From Oscillospiraceae bacterium (GTDB lineage Bacteria > Bacillota > Clostridia > Oscillospirales > Ruminococcaceae), in contig SVMQ01000033.1 in the NCBI GenBank assembly GCA_015067375.1, positions 1 through 14,330 on the forward strand: 14,330 nt of DNA. The letters run 5' to 3'. Below, one piece after another: positions 13,070-14,330 of the stretch; the stretch's first letter is position 1; every line of letters starts with the position of its first letter. The translations under genes and the position numbers were made by a program. The notes under the pieces are model-generated. The model saw only the letters and a program-made list of their open reading frames with translations, was not told where the DNA came from and did no database searches.

Positions 13070-14071
13070 TTAGAAGTACTTGTTGGAGTGAGCCTTAACA
13101 TACTCAACAACTTCCTCAGCATAGCAGAATGCCATGGAAACGCAGGTATCAGCGCAGCCGTAGTAGATAGCGATCCTGCCTGTGTCCTTATCGCAGAGTG
13201 CTGCGCAGGGGAATGTAACGTTCTGAACGTCGCCTACGCACTCATAGTACTCTCTGGGATTGATGAGGTACTCCTTGCAGCGATACTTTACCTTCCAGGG
13301 CTGATCCTTGTCGAGGATGCAAGCGCCGAAGCTGTATACAAAGCCGTTGCAGCTCTCGAGAACGCCGTGGTAGAATACCAGCCAGCCCTCGCTTGTCTCA
13401 ATCGGGATAGGACCTGCACCGATCTTCTTGGACTCCCAGCCCTTATCGGGAGCCATAACGTGTCTGTGCTTGCCCCAGTATGTCATATCCTTGGAGTGAG
13501 AGAGGTACATATCACCGAAAGGTGTGTGACCGCTGTCAGAAGGACGGGAGAACATTACATACTCGCCGTTGATCTTTCTGGGGAACATAACGCCGTTTCT
13601 GTTGAAGGGCAGGAAAGCATTCTCGCACTGGTGGAACTCCTTGAAGTCCTTTGTCCAGCCCACGCCGATAGTGGGCTTCCAGCCGTAAGCGTTGCACCAT
13701 GTGATCCAGTATCTGTCCTCGATCCATACGCATCTGGGATCGTAGCCGTACTGCCAGGGATTAGCCTCAGCAGTGGAGGGGTCATCGTTGATCCACTGTA
13801 CTCTCTCAGGGTTGATGTTCCAGTGGATACCGTCCTCGGAGAAACCTGCGTGGATAGCCATGTTTCTTTCCTTGTCATCTACACGGAAAACACCAGCAAA
13901 CTTGCCCTCAAAGGGAACAACTGCAGAGTTGAAGATGGAGTTGCTTGTGGGAAGCAGATCGCGGGGGATGATGGGGTTAGCGTCATAGCGCCATACTACG
14001 TCCTTGCAGCCCTCGGGACGATCCTGCCAAGGCATATTGGGAATGCTCTGTCCGATGATTTCTAAGCTCAT
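13070..14071 (-). CDS. GH130 phosphorylase (beta-1,4-mannooligosaccharide phosphorylase-like)
   Basis: A 333-residue five-bladed beta-propeller enzyme of glycoside hydrolase family 130. Visible motifs are [19 protein letters not shown] (48-66), [17 protein letters not shown] with Asp111 of the DPR motif expected as the general acid, KKIGAGPIP (215-223), FYHG with His235 and YYGCAD (303-308). The family phosphorolyses beta-mannosides, giving alpha-mannose 1-phosphate. The length and lack of a long N-terminal extension fit the RaMP2 type (subfamily 2, mannooligosaccharide) better than the longer mannosylglucose phosphorylase (RaMP1); a mannosyl-GlcNAc phosphorylase is an alternative. There is no signal peptide, so it acts in the cytoplasm. 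AGAGGT lies 7 nt before the ATG. It stands alone with its own promoter and terminator, and no mannanase, epimerase or sugar transporter is nearby. Confidence 0.93.
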   Translation of the reverse strand: MSLEIIGQSIPNMPWQDRPEGCKDVVWRYDANPIIPRDLLPTSNSIFNSAVVPFEGKFAGVFRVDDKERNMAIHAGFSEDGIHWNINPERVQWINDDPSTAEANPWQYGYDPRCVWIEDRYWITWCNAYGWKPTIGVGWTKDFKEFHQCENAFLPFNRNGVMFPRKINGEYVMFSRPSDSGHTPFGDMYLSHSKDMTYWGKHRHVMAPDKGWESKKIGAGPIPIETSEGWLVFYHGVLESCNGFVYSFGACILDKDQPWKVKYRCKEYLINPREYYECVGDVQNVTFPCAALCDKDTGRIAIYYGCADTCVSMAFCYAEEVVEYVKAHSNKYF

Positions 14072-14147
14072 GTTCTTTACCTCTCTTTGATAGATTTGTT
14101 TTTGTTATTTGATACATACGGCAGCTCCGTGTGTACCTGTTGAATAC

Positions 14148-14176
14148 AGTATATCAAATAATATCCAATAATTCAA
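14148..14176 (-). promoter_or_regulatory. promoter of the GH130 gene
   Basis: On the minus strand TTGAAT (14176-14171), a 17-bp spacer and TATACT (14153-14148), leaving a leader of about 70 nt. The -10 lies within an atacagtat palindrome (14144-14152). Confidence 0.72.
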
Positions 14177-14217
14177 TAGTCTTTTTGGATAAAGATTAAA
14201 GATTTTTTTAGTATATG

Positions 14218-14260
14218 TTTACTTAACAAAAATAGGTTAATAAGCTGAATTTTACTTAAC
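14218..14260. repeat. paired 10-bp direct repeat upstream of the GH130 promoter
   Basis: tttacttaac occurs at 14218-14227 and again at 14251-14260, 33 bp apart (about three helical turns), roughly 42 and 75 bp upstream of the GH130 -35. This suggests a regulator binding site; the spacing is seen, the role inferred. Confidence 0.5.
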
Positions 14261-14273
14261 GGTTTTTAAGCAC

Positions 14274-14307
14274 ACAAAAAAACTCCCCGACATAGGTCAG
14301 GGAGTTT
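14274..14307 (-). terminator. intrinsic terminator of a gene beyond the right edge
   Basis: aaactccc (14280-14287) pairs with gggagttt (14300-14307), with an inner gac/gtc pairing and a 4-nt loop. On the minus strand a wobble pair joins the two stems and a run of T's follows, so it ends a minus-strand transcript entering from the right. Confidence 0.85.
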
Positions 14308-14330
14308 GCTATTTACATCATCATGCCTCA

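Noticed and set aside
13088..14065. 325-residue plus-strand open frame opposite the GH130 gene
   Set aside because: It mirrors the codon structure of the GH130 gene, has no ribosome site and shows no domain; it is an antisense shadow.
14313..14330. GMMM-stop reading at the right edge that recalls a GroEL C-terminus
   Set aside because: The same frame has an in-frame TGA at 14330-14328, so these 18 bases cannot be the end of a continuous GroEL gene in that frame; too short to call.

Overview
The window looks like chromosomal DNA from an anaerobic Clostridia bacterium, most likely Ruminococcus or a close relative in the Oscillospiraceae. This rests on AGGAGG-type ribosome sites, a complete spoVAC-spoVAD-spoVAE sporulation trio, a GH130 mannoside phosphorylase of the Ruminococcus albus type, Sec-exported lipoproteins and a secreted protein with a Big_2 domain. 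The genus is inferred from gene content only. I see no transposase, prophage, CRISPR array, tRNA or rRNA.

Layout. (1) 1-1200, minus: a compact NAD-salvage operon of nicotinamidase (pncA), a small three-helix membrane protein with a DUF3592-like middle, and the 5' end of nicotinate phosphoribosyltransferase (pncB). The pncB frame looks broken next to a 17-bp inverted repeat at the window edge. (2) 1337-2701, minus: glmU, divergent from a plus-strand YdbT-like bacterial PH-domain membrane protein (2723-3919) whose tail overlaps the next operon. (3) 3907-7876, minus: a three-gene operon transcribed as two tandem paralogous PrsA/PpiC-type foldase lipoproteins followed by an Orn/Lys/Arg-decarboxylase-family PLP enzyme. 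Its promoter is the mirror image of the promoter of (4), a plus-strand orphan BMP-family substrate-binding lipoprotein (8144-9325). (5) 9373-11226, minus: spoVAC, spoVAD and spoVAE, for dipicolinate loading of spores. (6) 11405-11665, plus: a small ComFB-family protein with its own strong promoter and terminator. (7) 11755-12910: an XRE repressor-like gene and a secreted PPC/Big_2-like protein, diverging from two promoters that occupy the same 33 bp, with an inverted repeat just downstream. (8) 13070-14071, minus: a monocistronic GH130 phosphorylase with its own promoter and a long hairpin terminator, then a terminator belonging to a gene off the right edge.

Most genes are housekeeping or developmental. 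The least conventional parts are regulatory: the mirror-image promoters at 7963-8062, the superimposed XRE/secreted-protein promoters at 12129-12161 with the repeat at 12164-12195, and paired direct repeats upstream of the GH130 promoter. On the protein side, the membrane protein inside the NAD-salvage operon and the duplicated foldase-decarboxylase operon deserve follow-up. I do not see a clearly new multi-gene defence or biosynthetic system.
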